Assembly (NCBI GenBank): GCA_022843845.1
Contig: JALHMW010000025.1
Location: 1-64,000, forward strand
Reading direction: 5' to 3'
DNA: 64,000 bases
DNA from: Archangium sp.
GTDB lineage: Bacteria > Myxococcota > Myxococcia > Myxococcales > Myxococcaceae
Every line of letters begins with the position of its first letter. Position 1 is the stretch's first letter. Below are positions 36,083 through 44,481 of this stretch, piece after piece. Under the pieces are notes generated by a model that did not search any database, was not told the origin of the DNA, and worked only from the letters and a program-made list of their open reading frames with translations. A program made the position numbers and the translations under genes.

Positions 36083-36664
36083 ATGCTCAAGCGGGTGGCG
36101 CTCCTTCTGATCGCGGTGGTGATCGTCCTCGGCGTCGTCGGCCTGTTGCTCCCGCGGACGTGGCACGTCGAGCGCTCGGTGCGCATCGACGCCACGCCCG
36201 ACCGGGTGCTCCCCTTCGTCGCCAACCTCAAGCGCTGGCAGGACTGGGCGGTGTGGACGAAGGCGATGGATCCGAAGGTCGTCAACACGTGGGGCGGGCC
36301 CGATGAAGGCGTCGGCGCGCGCTGGCAGTGGCTGGGTCCGGCGATGGGCCGTGGCGCGATGACGGTGACCGCCGCCGACCTCACCGGCGTGTCGATCGAC
36401 GAGGCCATCGAGGCCGACGAGGTCAACGCACACGGAAGGTTCTCGTTCACGCCCGATGGCGCGGGCACGAAGGTCACCTGGACCGATGACGGCACCCTGC
36501 CGATCATGGGCGGCTACTTTCGCGGCTCGATCGAAGACATGCTGGGCAAGAACTTCGAGAAGGGCCTCGAGGGGCTCAAGGCCCTGGTGGAGCGCCAACC
36601 CCTGCCGCAGCCGCTGCCTCCGCCCTCGTCGCTCGAGAACCTCGCCGTTCCCGACGCAGGCTGA
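36083..36664 (+). CDS. SRPBCC-family polyketide cyclase/lipid-binding-like protein
   Basis: A 193-residue protein with an N-terminal hydrophobic anchor (LLLIAVVIVLGVVGLLLP) and a START/SRPBCC domain: VERSVRIDATPDRVLPFVANLKRWQDWAVW, quoted here only by its ends VERSVRIDA and LKRWQDWAVW, and GGPDEGVGARWQW. These folds bind hydrophobic ligands. It is divergent from the YceI-like gene, another lipid-binding fold, with a shared 20-bp promoter region, which hints at coordinated control. The ligand is unknown. Confidence 0.8.
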   Translation: MLKRVALLLIAVVIVLGVVGLLLPRTWHVERSVRIDATPDRVLPFVANLKRWQDWAVWTKAMDPKVVNTWGGPDEGVGARWQWLGPAMGRGAMTVTAADLTGVSIDEAIEADEVNAHGRFSFTPDGAGTKVTWTDDGTLPIMGGYFRGSIEDMLGKNFEKGLEGLKALVERQPLPQPLPPPSSLENLAVPDAG

Positions 36665-36687
36665 GCTTCCGATTCGAAGGCTGAAGG

Positions 36688-37638
36688 TCAGACGCGGGTG
36701 CGGAAGTACGCGACCGTCTTCGCGAGGCCTTCGGTCAACGGGACCTTCGCTTCCCACCCGAGCAGGGTCTTCGCGCGGGTGATGTCGGGCTTGCGCTGCT
36801 TCGGGTCGCCCTCGGGCAGCGGCTTGAAGATGAGCTTGCCACCGCTCCCCGCCGCCACACGCACGGCCTGGGCGAACTCGATCATCGTGCGCTCGTCGGG
36901 GTTGCCGATGTTCACCGGATCGGAGACGTCGGAGGCACCGAGCCGCACGAGGCCGTCGATCAGGTCGTCGACGTAGCAGAACGAGCGCGTCTGGGTTCCA
37001 TCGCCGAAGATCGTGAAGTCTTCGCCTCGGAGCGCCTGCCCAACGAACGCGGGCACCACCCGGCCGTCGTTGAGCCGCATTCGCGGCCCGTAGGTGTTGA
37101 AGATGCGCACGATGCGCGTCGACAGGCCGCGGGAGCGCCGAAACGCGCTGACGAGGGCTTCTGCGTACCGCTTGGCCTCGTCGTACACGCTGCGCGGCCG
37201 GGTCGGGTCGACGTTGCCGGAGTACGACTCGGGCTGCGGGTGCACGAGGGGATCGCCGTAGACCTCGGACGTCGAGGCCTGCAGGAAGATCGCCTTCTTC
37301 TGCTGCGCCAGCTCGAGCCCACGCAGCGTGCCTTCGGAGCCGGTGCGCATCGTCTCGAGCCACAGCACCAGGTAGTCGGCCGGAGACGCCGGCGAGGCGA
37401 GGTTGAAGACGAAGTCGACCGGGCCCGCGATGGTGATGGGCTGGCAGATGTCGTGCTTGAGCAGATCGAACCGCGTGTCGGCCTTCGCGTCGCCGACGTT
37501 GCGCTCGTCACCCGTCACCAGGTTGTCGACGGCCACCACGGCCTCGGCGTCGAGCGACAGCAGGCGCTCGCACAGGTGGGAGCCCACGAAGCCAGCGCCG
37601 CCGAGCACCACCACCCGCTTCCCGCGATACGTGTTCAC
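36688..37638 (-). CDS. NAD-dependent epimerase/dehydratase, UDP-glucuronate decarboxylase-like
   Basis: A 316-residue extended SDR. The NAD motif is GGAGFVGSH near residue 13, with substrate and active-site motifs NLASPASPADYL, STSEVYGDPLVHPQ and catalytic YxxxK in SVYDEAKRYAE. The NLASPASP and EVYGDP blocks are typical of UDP-xylose synthase (UXS). It would supply UDP-xylose for surface polysaccharide or LPS. I chose GTG 37638 because MNTYRGKRVVVLGG is a normal UXS beginning and a -10-like TATGGA lies 8 nt upstream; GTG 37662 is the alternative. Confidence 0.85.
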   Translation of the reverse strand: MNTYRGKRVVVLGGAGFVGSHLCERLLSLDAEAVVAVDNLVTGDERNVGDAKADTRFDLLKHDICQPITIAGPVDFVFNLASPASPADYLVLWLETMRTGSEGTLRGLELAQQKKAIFLQASTSEVYGDPLVHPQPESYSGNVDPTRPRSVYDEAKRYAEALVSAFRRSRGLSTRIVRIFNTYGPRMRLNDGRVVPAFVGQALRGEDFTIFGDGTQTRSFCYVDDLIDGLVRLGASDVSDPVNIGNPDERTMIEFAQAVRVAAGSGGKLIFKPLPEGDPKQRKPDITRAKTLLGWEAKVPLTEGLAKTVAYFRTRV

Positions 37639-37692
37639 CGCGCGGCTCCATAGCGCGCGCACACGTCATGATGAACCACATTCGCGGAACGG

Positions 37693-37872
37693 CTACAGTC
37701 CCGGCAGGCGAGACTGACCGGGCAGCTGGTCCTTGTACCGCTCGAGCACGAGGTCGATCCCCTGGCGGATGTACTCAGCCACGGGGACCTTGGTCTTCTG
37801 GTTCAAGAGCTTGAGTAGCTCGTTCTGCTCAGGCGTGATGTAGATCGTGGTGCTGATCTTCTTGCGCGCCAT
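37693..37872 (-). CDS. Small ribbon-helix-helix DNA-binding protein
   Basis: A 59-residue protein, MARKKISTTIYITPEQ at the start, with an RHH strand then helices (QNELLKLLNQ, VPVAEYIRQGIDLVLERY) and a short Pro-rich tail. It has no toxin partner beside it and is a likely stand-alone regulator. ATG 37878, two codons upstream, is also possible. A minus-strand TAGCGT (37889-37884) lies 11 nt upstream of 37872 and overlaps the promoter of the divergent lipoprotein gene. Confidence 0.78.
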   Translation of the reverse strand: MARKKISTTIYITPEQNELLKLLNQKTKVPVAEYIRQGIDLVLERYKDQLPGQSRLPGL

Positions 37873-37915
37873 GGGCATCTATGACGCTATGTCGGCTCGC
37901 GTGGAGGGCAACAAA

Positions 37916-38545
37916 ATGACCTCGATGAACCTCATGAAGTCGCTCGTGGTGGTGCTCTGCGTGACGGCGCTGGGGTGTGCGTCGGGCAAAGGCGCTGAAA
38001 AAGGTGACGGCAAGACTGCCGACGGCGACGCCACTGTCGTCTCCGAGAACATTCGCCAGAAGAAGTCGGGCGACGAGACCCAGACCGAGACCGACCTCAA
38101 CGGCGACAAGAAGCCCGACGTGTTCACGTACACGATCAAGGCCAGGAGCGCCGACGGCAAGGACATCGACCGCCTCGTCCGCAAAGAGCTCGACATCAAC
38201 GCCGACGGGAAGATCGACATCAGCCGCACCTACGACGAGCGGGAGCAGATCTCGCGCGAGGCGCTCGATCTCGACTTCGATGGCAAGGTCGACCAGGTGA
38301 ACTTCTACGAGAAGGGCGTCATCGTTCGCAAAGAGCGCGACCTCTCGTCGGCCGGCAAGCCCTCACTCTGGCTCTTCTTCGAGAAGGGCAAGCTGGTGCG
38401 CAAGGAGCGCGACACCAACGGTGACGGCCGCGTCGACTACTGGGAGTACTGGGAAAACGAGATGGTCGATCGCATCGGTGAAGATCTCGACGGCGACGGC
38501 AACGTCGACAAGTGGACGAAGAACCCCGACTCCGACAACGGCTAG
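37916..38545 (+). CDS. Lipoprotein with EF-hand-like/dockerin-like Asp repeats
   Basis: A 209-residue lipoprotein with a signal ending TALGC. The mature part has repeated calcium-type loops: DLNGDKKPD, DINADGKID, DLDFDGKVD, DTNGDGRVDYWEYW and DLDGDGNVD. These are spaced by about 25-30 residues with alternating KERD segments. A ggaggg ribosome binding site precedes the ATG. Its TAG stop overlaps that of the convergent SPOR gene in a shared CTAG. Calcium-stabilised surface protein is the inference; the function is unknown. Confidence 0.78.
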   Translation: MTSMNLMKSLVVVLCVTALGCASGKGAEKGDGKTADGDATVVSENIRQKKSGDETQTETDLNGDKKPDVFTYTIKARSADGKDIDRLVRKELDINADGKIDISRTYDEREQISREALDLDFDGKVDQVNFYEKGVIVRKERDLSSAGKPSLWLFFEKGKLVRKERDTNGDGRVDYWEYWENEMVDRIGEDLDGDGNVDKWTKNPDSDNG

Positions 38546-39306
38546 TTCGCGTTGGTCACCATGCCGGCGATCGAAGTCTCTCGCTTGAAGTCCGAGAGGT
38601 AGGTCGACGCGGCGTCCTTCGAGCCGAAGCGGCCCATGCGCACGCGGAACCAGGTGCCCTTGCCGGGGATGGCCGCCTCGACGATGTACGGCGCGTAACC
38701 CTTGTCGCGCAGGCCCGCCGCGAACCGCTCGGCCTCGCCCTTGTCCTGGTACGCCGAGAGCTGCAGCGTCCACGAGCCGTCGGCGGCGCCTTCGGGCGCC
38801 TTCTGCACCTTGCCGAACGCCTCCTTGAGGCCGCCCGCGTCGTTGGTGCGGGTGGCGACAGGCTCCGCCTTCGGCGTCTCGGGCAGCACAGTCGGCTCGA
38901 GCTCGGGCTTGACGGGCACCACCTCGGCGACCTTCGCGGGCTCGGGCTTGACGGGGGCCACTTCGGCCACCTTCACGGGCTCGGGCACCTTGACGACGAT
39001 GACGTTCTTCGGCGGCTCGGGAGGGGCCGTGGGCTCAGCCTGCTTTTTCGTGAGCTCTTCCTGAAAGGTCAGCGCGGGCGGCGCCTTCTCGGCCTGGGCG
39101 AGCGCCTCGGTCTTCTGATCGGCGGCCGAGAGAATGTCGGCGGGCTGATCGATCTTCAGCGTCTCGTTCGCCAGCTTCTTGCCGACGACCACCCCGAGCA
39201 CGAAGACGCCTCCGAGGACGACCAGCGTGGTGACGGTGAGGGTGACGATCTGACGGCTATCGAGAGACAGCTCGTACTTCTCTTTGAGTCGGTGTGAGTC
39301 GCGCAT
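38542..39306 (-). CDS. SPOR-domain membrane protein (FtsN/DedD/DamX-like)
   Basis: A 254-residue type II membrane protein with a short basic cytoplasmic tail, a TM helix at about 20-42 and a long Pro/Glu/Val/Lys linker with repeats of the PVKVAEVAPVKPEPAKV type. The C-terminal SPOR domain (about 175-254: WTLQLSAYQDKGEAERFAAG, GTWFRVRMGRFGSKD) binds denuded septal peptidoglycan, so a cell-division or envelope role is likely. I took the ATG at 39306; a minus-strand TACCGT lies 11 nt upstream. Confidence 0.85.
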   Translation of the reverse strand: MRDSHRLKEKYELSLDSRQIVTLTVTTLVVLGGVFVLGVVVGKKLANETLKIDQPADILSAADQKTEALAQAEKAPPALTFQEELTKKQAEPTAPPEPPKNVIVVKVPEPVKVAEVAPVKPEPAKVAEVVPVKPELEPTVLPETPKAEPVATRTNDAGGLKEAFGKVQKAPEGAADGSWTLQLSAYQDKGEAERFAAGLRDKGYAPYIVEAAIPGKGTWFRVRMGRFGSKDAASTYLSDFKRETSIAGMVTNAN

Positions 39307-39399
39307 GCGTGTTGCGAACGGTAGCGCGATGCAGCAGGCCGTCAATTTCGGCGCACCGCCTGATCAGGGCCGGCGCCGTCTGACTCAGGCGCGCAGTGC

Positions 39400-40185
39400 T
39401 CAGTTGTTCGGCGCGCCTTGCAGAATCCACCGCTCGATGAGCGCGGTCGCGGCGGGATCATCGTTCGAGAGCTGCCCGCCCTGGGGCATCGGAGCACCGG
39501 CGATGCCAGTGATGCGCTGGTAGATGACGCTGGTGAGCGGGCTGCCGGGCACGACGCGCGCCCTCGCGTCCGAATAGGTCGCCCGGTCGGGGTGGCAGCT
39601 GACGCAGTACATGGTGAAGATCGGCACGATGTTGGTGGCGAACGAGACCGGAGGCCCTGCGTCCACCGTCATGCCGGCGTCCGGCCTCCCCGCATCAGCA
39701 GGACCTGCATCGGCAGGACCCGCGTCGGAAATCCCCGCGTCGGAAATCCCCGCGTCGGCAGGACCTGCGTCGACGCGACCCGCATCGGAGACTCCAGCGT
39801 CGGGACGACCTGCATCGGGGCGGCCTGCGTCGGCGACGCCCGAGTCCGGGGGACCGGCGTCGATCGGCAGCGGGCCACCATCGAAGAGCCCTGCGTCGAA
39901 GTTGATCGACGCGTCACGCGGGCCGGGGAAGTTCGCGTCGTACTCGCCGCCCTCGAACACGCCGCACACGCCCGAACGGCAGAGCTCGTTGACCTGACAG
40001 GCCACGCACATCGCGCCGCCGCTGCCACACTCGAAGACCGCCGAGCCACTCAGGCACTCGCCGTTCTCGTCGCAGCAGCCGTTGCAGGTCGACGGCCCGC
40101 ACGGCACCGGCGCCGCCCCGCACGAGGCGAGTGACACCGCGAACCCACACACCACTCCCAGAGCCAAAGCTGACGCAGCGCGCAT
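39400..40185 (-). CDS. CNGCC-type lipoprotein with DAG linker and c-type cytochrome domain
   Basis: A 261-residue lipoprotein. The signal ends SLASC (Cys22), followed by the Cys-rich module also found at 19418 and 21235 ([10 protein letters not shown], then [11 protein letters not shown]). A DAG-repeat linker (about 95-170) comes next. The C-terminal domain has a heme-c attachment motif CVSCH with a candidate axial Met in APMPQGG and the end WILQGAPNN, as in class I-type cytochrome c domains of myxobacteria and planctomycetes. An outer-face electron-transfer or redox-sensing lipoprotein is plausible. No oxidase or other cytochrome genes are nearby. Confidence 0.78.
   Translation of the reverse strand: MRAASALALGVVCGFAVSLASCGAAPVPCGPSTCNGCCDENGECLSGSAVFECGSGGAMCVACQVNELCRSGVCGVFEGGEYDANFPGPRDASINFDAGLFDGGPLPIDAGPPDSGVADAGRPDAGRPDAGVSDAGRVDAGPADAGISDAGISDAGPADAGPADAGRPDAGMTVDAGPPVSFATNIVPIFTMYCVSCHPDRATYSDARARVVPGSPLTSVIYQRITGIAGAPMPQGGQLSNDDPAATALIERWILQGAPNN
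39655..39860 (-). repeat. DAG-coding linker repeats
   Basis: Degenerate short repeats encode Asp-Ala-Gly triplets with one or two spacers (PDAG, SDAG, ADAG), matching the linker at 17015-17250. Confidence 0.8.
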
Positions 40186-40215
40186 GAGCCACGCACTCTA
40201 GCCGGGTCTGTCCGG

Positions 40216-40968
40216 CTAGCGCAGCCTCACGTCCATCGGGCCTTCGAGTTCGACCTTCTGCCCCTCGTCGACGAGGGTGGCCTCGGCGCCGTCGGGCAGC
40301 ACCAGGCGCACCGTTCGGCCCAGATCGTAGAACTCGTCTTCGAGCAGCACGGCCGTCGCGAGATCGTCGGTCTCGGCGAAGATGAAGTCGTCGTCCACCT
40401 CGAGGCGGCGAAGGCTGGAGCCGAGCGGCCCGGCGTGCACGTGGGGGACGCGAACGCGCAGGTGCGGCGGCGGGAGCGTCGAGGGCCCTTCGAGCTTCGG
40501 CCCCGAGCCCAGCTTCGCGAGCCCATCGGGCGTGAAGAAGGCGCGCAGGTAGTCACCGCTCGTCGGATCGCTCGAGGCGACGGCGCTGGCCGGGGTGAAG
40601 CGGGTGTCGGTGTAGCGAGCCTGCACCGCGGCGGGCGGCGCGTTCTCGAGCTTCTCCAGCTTCAGGTTCTTCAAGACGTACCGAGGCAGGAGCACCGCCT
40701 CGATCTTCGCTTCGGTCATCTCTCCGATGACGACCGAGTCACCCTTCTCGAGCACCCGAATCGCGCCGCCGAAACACTCGAGCAGCGTCGGCCCCTGCGC
40801 CTTCACCCGGTCGAGCGGCGAGAGCTTGGAGCCGACCGCGATCATCCGCTCCGACTCACCGCGCATCAGCAACGGCGCCGCCGCCGAGTGGAGCCCGCAC
40901 ACCGGCGCGTTCGAAGGCTTCGTGCACGACAGCCCCACGATGAGCAGCATCGCGAGGCGCCACCTCAC
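40216..40968 (-). CDS. Lipoprotein with FecR-like segment, function unknown
   Basis: A 250-residue protein. Its GTG start at 40968 overlaps the mnmA stop (GTGA), so it is coupled to mnmA. The signal RWRLAMLLIVGLSC is lipoprotein-like. The segment SPLDRVKAQGPTLLECFGGA followed by RVLEKGDSVVIGE recalls FecR-type beta-rich domains. Pro-rich and acidic regions follow. An upstream in-frame start at 40977 would lie inside mnmA. It ends 30 bp from the start of the downstream cytochrome lipoprotein gene, which could therefore be in the same operon. Confidence 0.65.
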   Translation of the reverse strand: MRWRLAMLLIVGLSCTKPSNAPVCGLHSAAAPLLMRGESERMIAVGSKLSPLDRVKAQGPTLLECFGGAIRVLEKGDSVVIGEMTEAKIEAVLLPRYVLKNLKLEKLENAPPAAVQARYTDTRFTPASAVASSDPTSGDYLRAFFTPDGLAKLGSGPKLEGPSTLPPPHLRVRVPHVHAGPLGSSLRRLEVDDDFIFAETDDLATAVLLEDEFYDLGRTVRLVLPDGAEATLVDEGQKVELEGPMDVRLR

Positions 40969-42017
40969 AGAATCCACCCGCCGCCGACGACCGTGTCGCC
41001 GTCGTAGAAGACCGCGGCCTGCCCTGGCGTGACGGCCTTCGCAGGCGTCTCGAGCTGCACGGCCACGTGGCCATCACCGTCGATGGACACGCGCCCCGCC
41101 GTGCCGAGATGTCGGTGCCGAATTCGAATCTGGAGCGAACGATCGACCGGCGCTGCGCCGTCGACCCACCGGGGCCGCAGCAGATGAAACGACTGGCGCG
41201 CGATGACGTCGGCCGGCCCCACGACGACCTTCCGGGTCTCGGCCTCGATGCGCTGCACGTACATCGGCTCGCCCTGCGCAGGCACCGGCAACCCGCGACG
41301 CTGACCGATGGTGAAGCGGTGAATGCCGTCGTGCGTGCCCAGCACCTCGCCGTCGGTCGAGACGACGTCGCCCTTCGGCTGAGCGCCCGCCACCTTCTCG
41401 ACGAACTGGGCGTAGTCACCGTTGGGCACGAAGCAGATCTCCATGCTCTCGGGCTTCGCGCTGGTGATGAGGCCGTGGCGCTCGGCGATCGCGCGCACCT
41501 CGGGCTTCGCGAGGTGGCCGATGGGGAACAGCACGTCCTTCAGCTCGTCCTGGCCCAGGGTGAAGAGGAAGTACGACTGATCCTTCGCGGCGTCGACGCC
41601 CCGCCGTAGCACGTACCGGCCATCGTCCCGCGTCTCGACGCGCGCGTAGTGCCCAGTCGCGAGCTTCGCGCCGAGCGATCGGGCCCGCTTCAGCAAGAAG
41701 CCGAACTTCACGTCCTCGTTGCACGACACGCACGGAATGGGCGTCTTGCCGTTGAGGTAGCTCTGCACGAAGGGCGTGACGACGCGCTCCTTGAAGAGGT
41801 CTTCGACGTTGGCGACGTAGAAGGGAATGTCGAGCTTCTCGGCGACGCGGCGGGCGTCGTCGATGTCGTCGGGGCTGCAGCAGCTGCCGCACTGGGCCTT
41901 CGACTCGTAGCTCCACACCCGCAGGGTGATGCCGATCACCTCGTGGCCCTGCTCCTTCAGCAGCGCCGCCGCCGCCGAAGAATCGACCCCGCCAGACATG
42001 GCCACCACGACTCGCAT
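40965..42017 (-). CDS. mnmA: tRNA-specific 2-thiouridylase MnmA
   Basis: A 350-residue protein of normal length. The PP-loop is MSGGVDSSAAA (residues 7-17). The catalytic Cys pair is C99 (CVSCNEDVKFG) and C195 (MEICFVPNGDY). TGHYARV and DQSYFLF are further signatures. It makes the 2-thio group of U34 in tRNA-Lys/Glu/Gln. An extra Cys cluster (CGSCC, 43-47) sits after the PP-loop domain. It begins a two-gene unit with the coupled FecR-like lipoprotein and lies in a block with a CCA-adding enzyme and two tRNA genes. Confidence 0.95.
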   Translation of the reverse strand: MRVVVAMSGGVDSSAAAALLKEQGHEVIGITLRVWSYESKAQCGSCCSPDDIDDARRVAEKLDIPFYVANVEDLFKERVVTPFVQSYLNGKTPIPCVSCNEDVKFGFLLKRARSLGAKLATGHYARVETRDDGRYVLRRGVDAAKDQSYFLFTLGQDELKDVLFPIGHLAKPEVRAIAERHGLITSAKPESMEICFVPNGDYAQFVEKVAGAQPKGDVVSTDGEVLGTHDGIHRFTIGQRRGLPVPAQGEPMYVQRIEAETRKVVVGPADVIARQSFHLLRPRWVDGAAPVDRSLQIRIRHRHLGTAGRVSIDGDGHVAVQLETPAKAVTPGQAAVFYDGDTVVGGGWIL

Positions 42018-42283
42018 GGGAGCCCCGATGCCACAGCCGTCTGGTTCCTGAAAGGGCCTCCCCGACCCCGGTTTTCCACAGCGCGCCCGTCAGCACCTAC
42101 ATGGGTCCTCCGAGAGGCGGCACCAGACTGTCACGCGGTTTCAAACAGGCCAACCAGCTGAATTTCAAGACTTTGTCGAGAAGTCGGCTGGGCTTTCCAC
42201 AGGTTTGGCGTCCTGGGTGAGGAGCGAGCCCGAAAACGTCGTGACCAGATGTGGGAAACCCTGTGGAGACCCAGCGGTCGCCC
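42018..42283. other. 266-bp intergenic region with four TTTCCACA-like elements
   Basis: No coding frame is convincing here. The region holds gttttccacag (42070-42080), ctttccacagg (42193-42203), ccctgtggaga and tgtgggaaacc (minus-strand copies at about 42249-42269). Each is one or two mismatches from the DnaA-box consensus TTATCCACA. No AT-rich unwinding region or dnaA/dnaN gene accompanies them, so an origin is unlikely; DnaA binding for regulation is possible. Confidence 0.35.
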
Positions 42284-43501
42284 TCAGACGGGCGATTTCC
42301 AGCTGGACAAAAGGCCCGTCAGCCCCTCGGGCGTGTTGAGGCCCGGCTCGTCGAGGACCTGCTGCAGGAGGTGCTGCGTCGCCTGGCCGATGACGGGAGA
42401 CGGACCCACGCCGAGCGCCGTCATGATCTGCGAGCCATTGAGCGCGAGCGCCTTCGTCGTCAGCGGCGGGTTGGTGGCGAGCACGTCTCGAACACGCCCC
42501 TCCAGCGCAGCGACGTCGAAGCCACGGGCCTTCGCGAGCTCGAAGATGGGTGCTGCGAACTCGGGCTTCACCGCCGCCAACCACCGCCGAAGGCCGGCTG
42601 CGGGCGCATCACCTGGGGGGAGCACCTGATGGGCCACCACGTGCGCGACGTCCGTCGCGGTCTTCACGGGGTACTTCAGACGCAAGACGACGTCCCTGGC
42701 GGTTGAACAGGCGTGGAGGAGCACGGCAAGGCGAACGACGAGGTCGACCGGTGCGCGGCCGATAACGTGCGGCTCGACGTCCAGCGCCTCGGGCAGGAAC
42801 TCAGCCAACAGGCCCGTGCGGCGGGTGAGCTCGAAGCCTTCAGGCGCCAGCGGCGCGAGCAGGAGCTTGGTGAACTCCTGGTTGATGCGCTCGGTGGCGA
42901 CCTTGCCGAAGACATGAAGCGTCTTGGGAATCGCCGCCTCGGTCTGAGGCTCGATGGAGTACCCGAGCACCGTCGCGAAGCGCACCGCCCGCATCGCGCG
43001 CAGCCCGTCTTCGAGAAAGCGCTCCATGGCGCTGCGAACGCACCGAATCGTCTTCGCGGCCAGGTCGGCCTGACCTCCGAAGGGATCGACGAGCCGTCGC
43101 GAGACCGGGTCGAACGCCATCGCGTTGATCGTGAAGTCGCGCCGCGAGAGATCGGCCTCGATGTCGGTGTGGAACTCGACCTTCGAGGGCCGCCGCCCGT
43201 CGAGGTACTCGGCCTCGGCGCGGAAGGTGGTGACCTCGACATGCACGCCGCGCACGACGACGGTGACGGTGCCGTGCTCGATGCCGGTGGGAATGACGCG
43301 CGCGAAGGCCTGCTGCACCTGCGCCGGCGTGGCGCTGGTCGCGAGATCGAAGTCCTTCGGCGGCTCGGCGCGCAGGATGTCGCGCACACAGCCGCCCACG
43401 AGGAAGGCCTGGTGGCCCGCGGTCAACAGCCCCCGGACGACCTCGAGCACCGCGGGCGGAATGACGGCTCGCTCGAGGAGCGTCGCGTTGCTGTCCGTCA
43501 C
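42284..43501 (-). CDS. CCA tRNA nucleotidyltransferase / poly(A) polymerase family protein
   Basis: A 405-residue class II nucleotidyltransferase. The nucleotidyltransferase core has FLVGGCVRDILR, KDFDLATSA (metal-binding DxD) and RRDFTINAMA, followed by DPFGGQADLAAKTIRCV and the neck motif EDGLRAMRAVRFA. The C-terminal half is helical, without an HD phosphohydrolase motif that I can see. The neighbouring tRNA genes encode no 3' CCA, which favours the CCA-adding function over poly(A) polymerase. It starts 23 bp downstream of tRNA-Arg on the same strand. Confidence 0.85.
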   Translation of the reverse strand: MTDSNATLLERAVIPPAVLEVVRGLLTAGHQAFLVGGCVRDILRAEPPKDFDLATSATPAQVQQAFARVIPTGIEHGTVTVVVRGVHVEVTTFRAEAEYLDGRRPSKVEFHTDIEADLSRRDFTINAMAFDPVSRRLVDPFGGQADLAAKTIRCVRSAMERFLEDGLRAMRAVRFATVLGYSIEPQTEAAIPKTLHVFGKVATERINQEFTKLLLAPLAPEGFELTRRTGLLAEFLPEALDVEPHVIGRAPVDLVVRLAVLLHACSTARDVVLRLKYPVKTATDVAHVVAHQVLPPGDAPAAGLRRWLAAVKPEFAAPIFELAKARGFDVAALEGRVRDVLATNPPLTTKALALNGSQIMTALGVGPSPVIGQATQHLLQQVLDEPGLNTPEGLTGLLSSWKSPV

Positions 43502-43524
43502 CGGGGCCTGCCTTCCAAATCGAG

Positions 43525-43599
<75 letters not shown>

Positions 43600-43626
43600 G
43601 GTGCTGTTGCTGTCGAGGCGTCTCTA

Positions 43627-44340
43627 TCAACGACGCCACTCGCGGGGAACCGCTTCGAAGCCAGCGCGCCTGTCGAGGTCGGCCAGCTCGCTCCTGGCCC
43701 GCGTCAGGGCCTTGCGGTTGAGCTCCAGCCGCTCTCTGGCGCGCTCGAACTCGGGGTTCAGCACGAGGATGCACGGCGTCGTCATCACCCCGGAGTTCGC
43801 GACGACGACCTGGTTGGTCTGCGTGACGCCCACGCCGACCCCGACGGAGAACCCGGGAATGCCCTGACCGGTGCCGCCGACCGAGACGCTGGTGCCGCCC
43901 CCCTGAACCACGCCCAGCACCGGCGCGCCCCAGCCGAAGCCGTAGCCGGTGAGGCATTGGTACCGCGCGCTCACGGGCAGGCCGTTGAGGTCTTCGACCT
44001 GCTTCCGATCGGCCTCGATCTCGTCTTCGAGCCGCGCGATGCGCTCATTGACGTCGCGAAAGGCGGCTCTCCACTCACGTTCGGCGCGGTTCGGGTCCTC
44101 AGCCAGGACGGGCACGGGCGCCCCCAGCGCTGGAGCCGCGATCACCACCGCCACGGGCTTCAGCTCAGGCAGCGAGACGGTGCTGATGTCGTCACCCGTC
44201 GTCACCTTCGCCTTCACGTGCGCGGGCACCGAGTTGGGGTTGTCGGTGAAGTGCGCGACCCCGTCTTTGTCGGTCCACGTGAAGACCTGCGCGCTCGCGA
44301 GCGAGGCGACCGCCACCAGAAGGAACACGAGCCGAGCCAT
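43627..44340 (-). CDS. DUF4124-domain exported protein
   Basis: A 237-residue protein with a cleavable signal peptide (MARLVFLLVAVASLASA). A DUF4124 domain follows directly (QVFTWTDKDGVAHFTDNPNSVP, given here by its parts VFTWTDKDG and HFTDNP). A coiled-coil segment (FRDVNERIARLEDEIEADRK), a Gly/Val-rich patch (SVSVGGTGQGIPGFSVGVGV) and a C-terminal coiled coil follow. DUF4124 proteins are periplasmic and functionally unknown. It lies between the two tRNA genes. Confidence 0.78.
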   Translation of the reverse strand: MARLVFLLVAVASLASAQVFTWTDKDGVAHFTDNPNSVPAHVKAKVTTGDDISTVSLPELKPVAVVIAAPALGAPVPVLAEDPNRAEREWRAAFRDVNERIARLEDEIEADRKQVEDLNGLPVSARYQCLTGYGFGWGAPVLGVVQGGGTSVSVGGTGQGIPGFSVGVGVGVTQTNQVVVANSGVMTTPCILVLNPEFERARERLELNRKALTRARSELADLDRRAGFEAVPREWRR

Positions 44341-44370
44341 GGAGAAACGGTACTCCACGGGCCACAAACG

Positions 44371-44402
44371 CGAAAACCCCCCGGTTTCCCGAGAGGTTTT
44401 CG
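44371..44402 (-). terminator. Terminator of tRNA-Val
   Basis: On the minus strand CGAAAACC-TCTCGG, loop GAAA, CCGGGG-GGTTTTCG forms a 14-bp stem (two G-U) capped by a GNRA tetraloop. It starts 4 bp past the tRNA-Val 3' end and is followed by cgtttg. Confidence 0.75.
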
Positions 44403-44405
44403 TTG

Positions 44406-44477
44406 TGGGCACACCAGGTTTCGAACCTGGGACCCCCGCCGTGTGAAGGCGGTGCTCTACCGCTGAGCTATGTGCCC
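44406..44477 (-). tRNA. tRNA-Val (anticodon CAC)
   Basis: A complete cloverleaf lies on the minus strand. The acceptor GGGCACA/TGTGCCC has discriminator A, the D arm contains AGCTCAGCGGTAGAGC, and anticodon stem CCGCC/GGCGG encloses loop TTCACAC, giving anticodon CAC. The T arm contains GGTTCGAAACC. It is 72 nt long with no encoded CCA. It lies between two hairpins, consistent with its own transcription unit. Confidence 0.95.
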
Positions 44478-44481
44478 GTCC

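Noticed and set aside
42018..42283. Replication origin
   Set aside because: DnaA-box-like motifs are present, but there is no AT-rich unwinding element and no dnaA, dnaN, gyrB or rpmH gene nearby.
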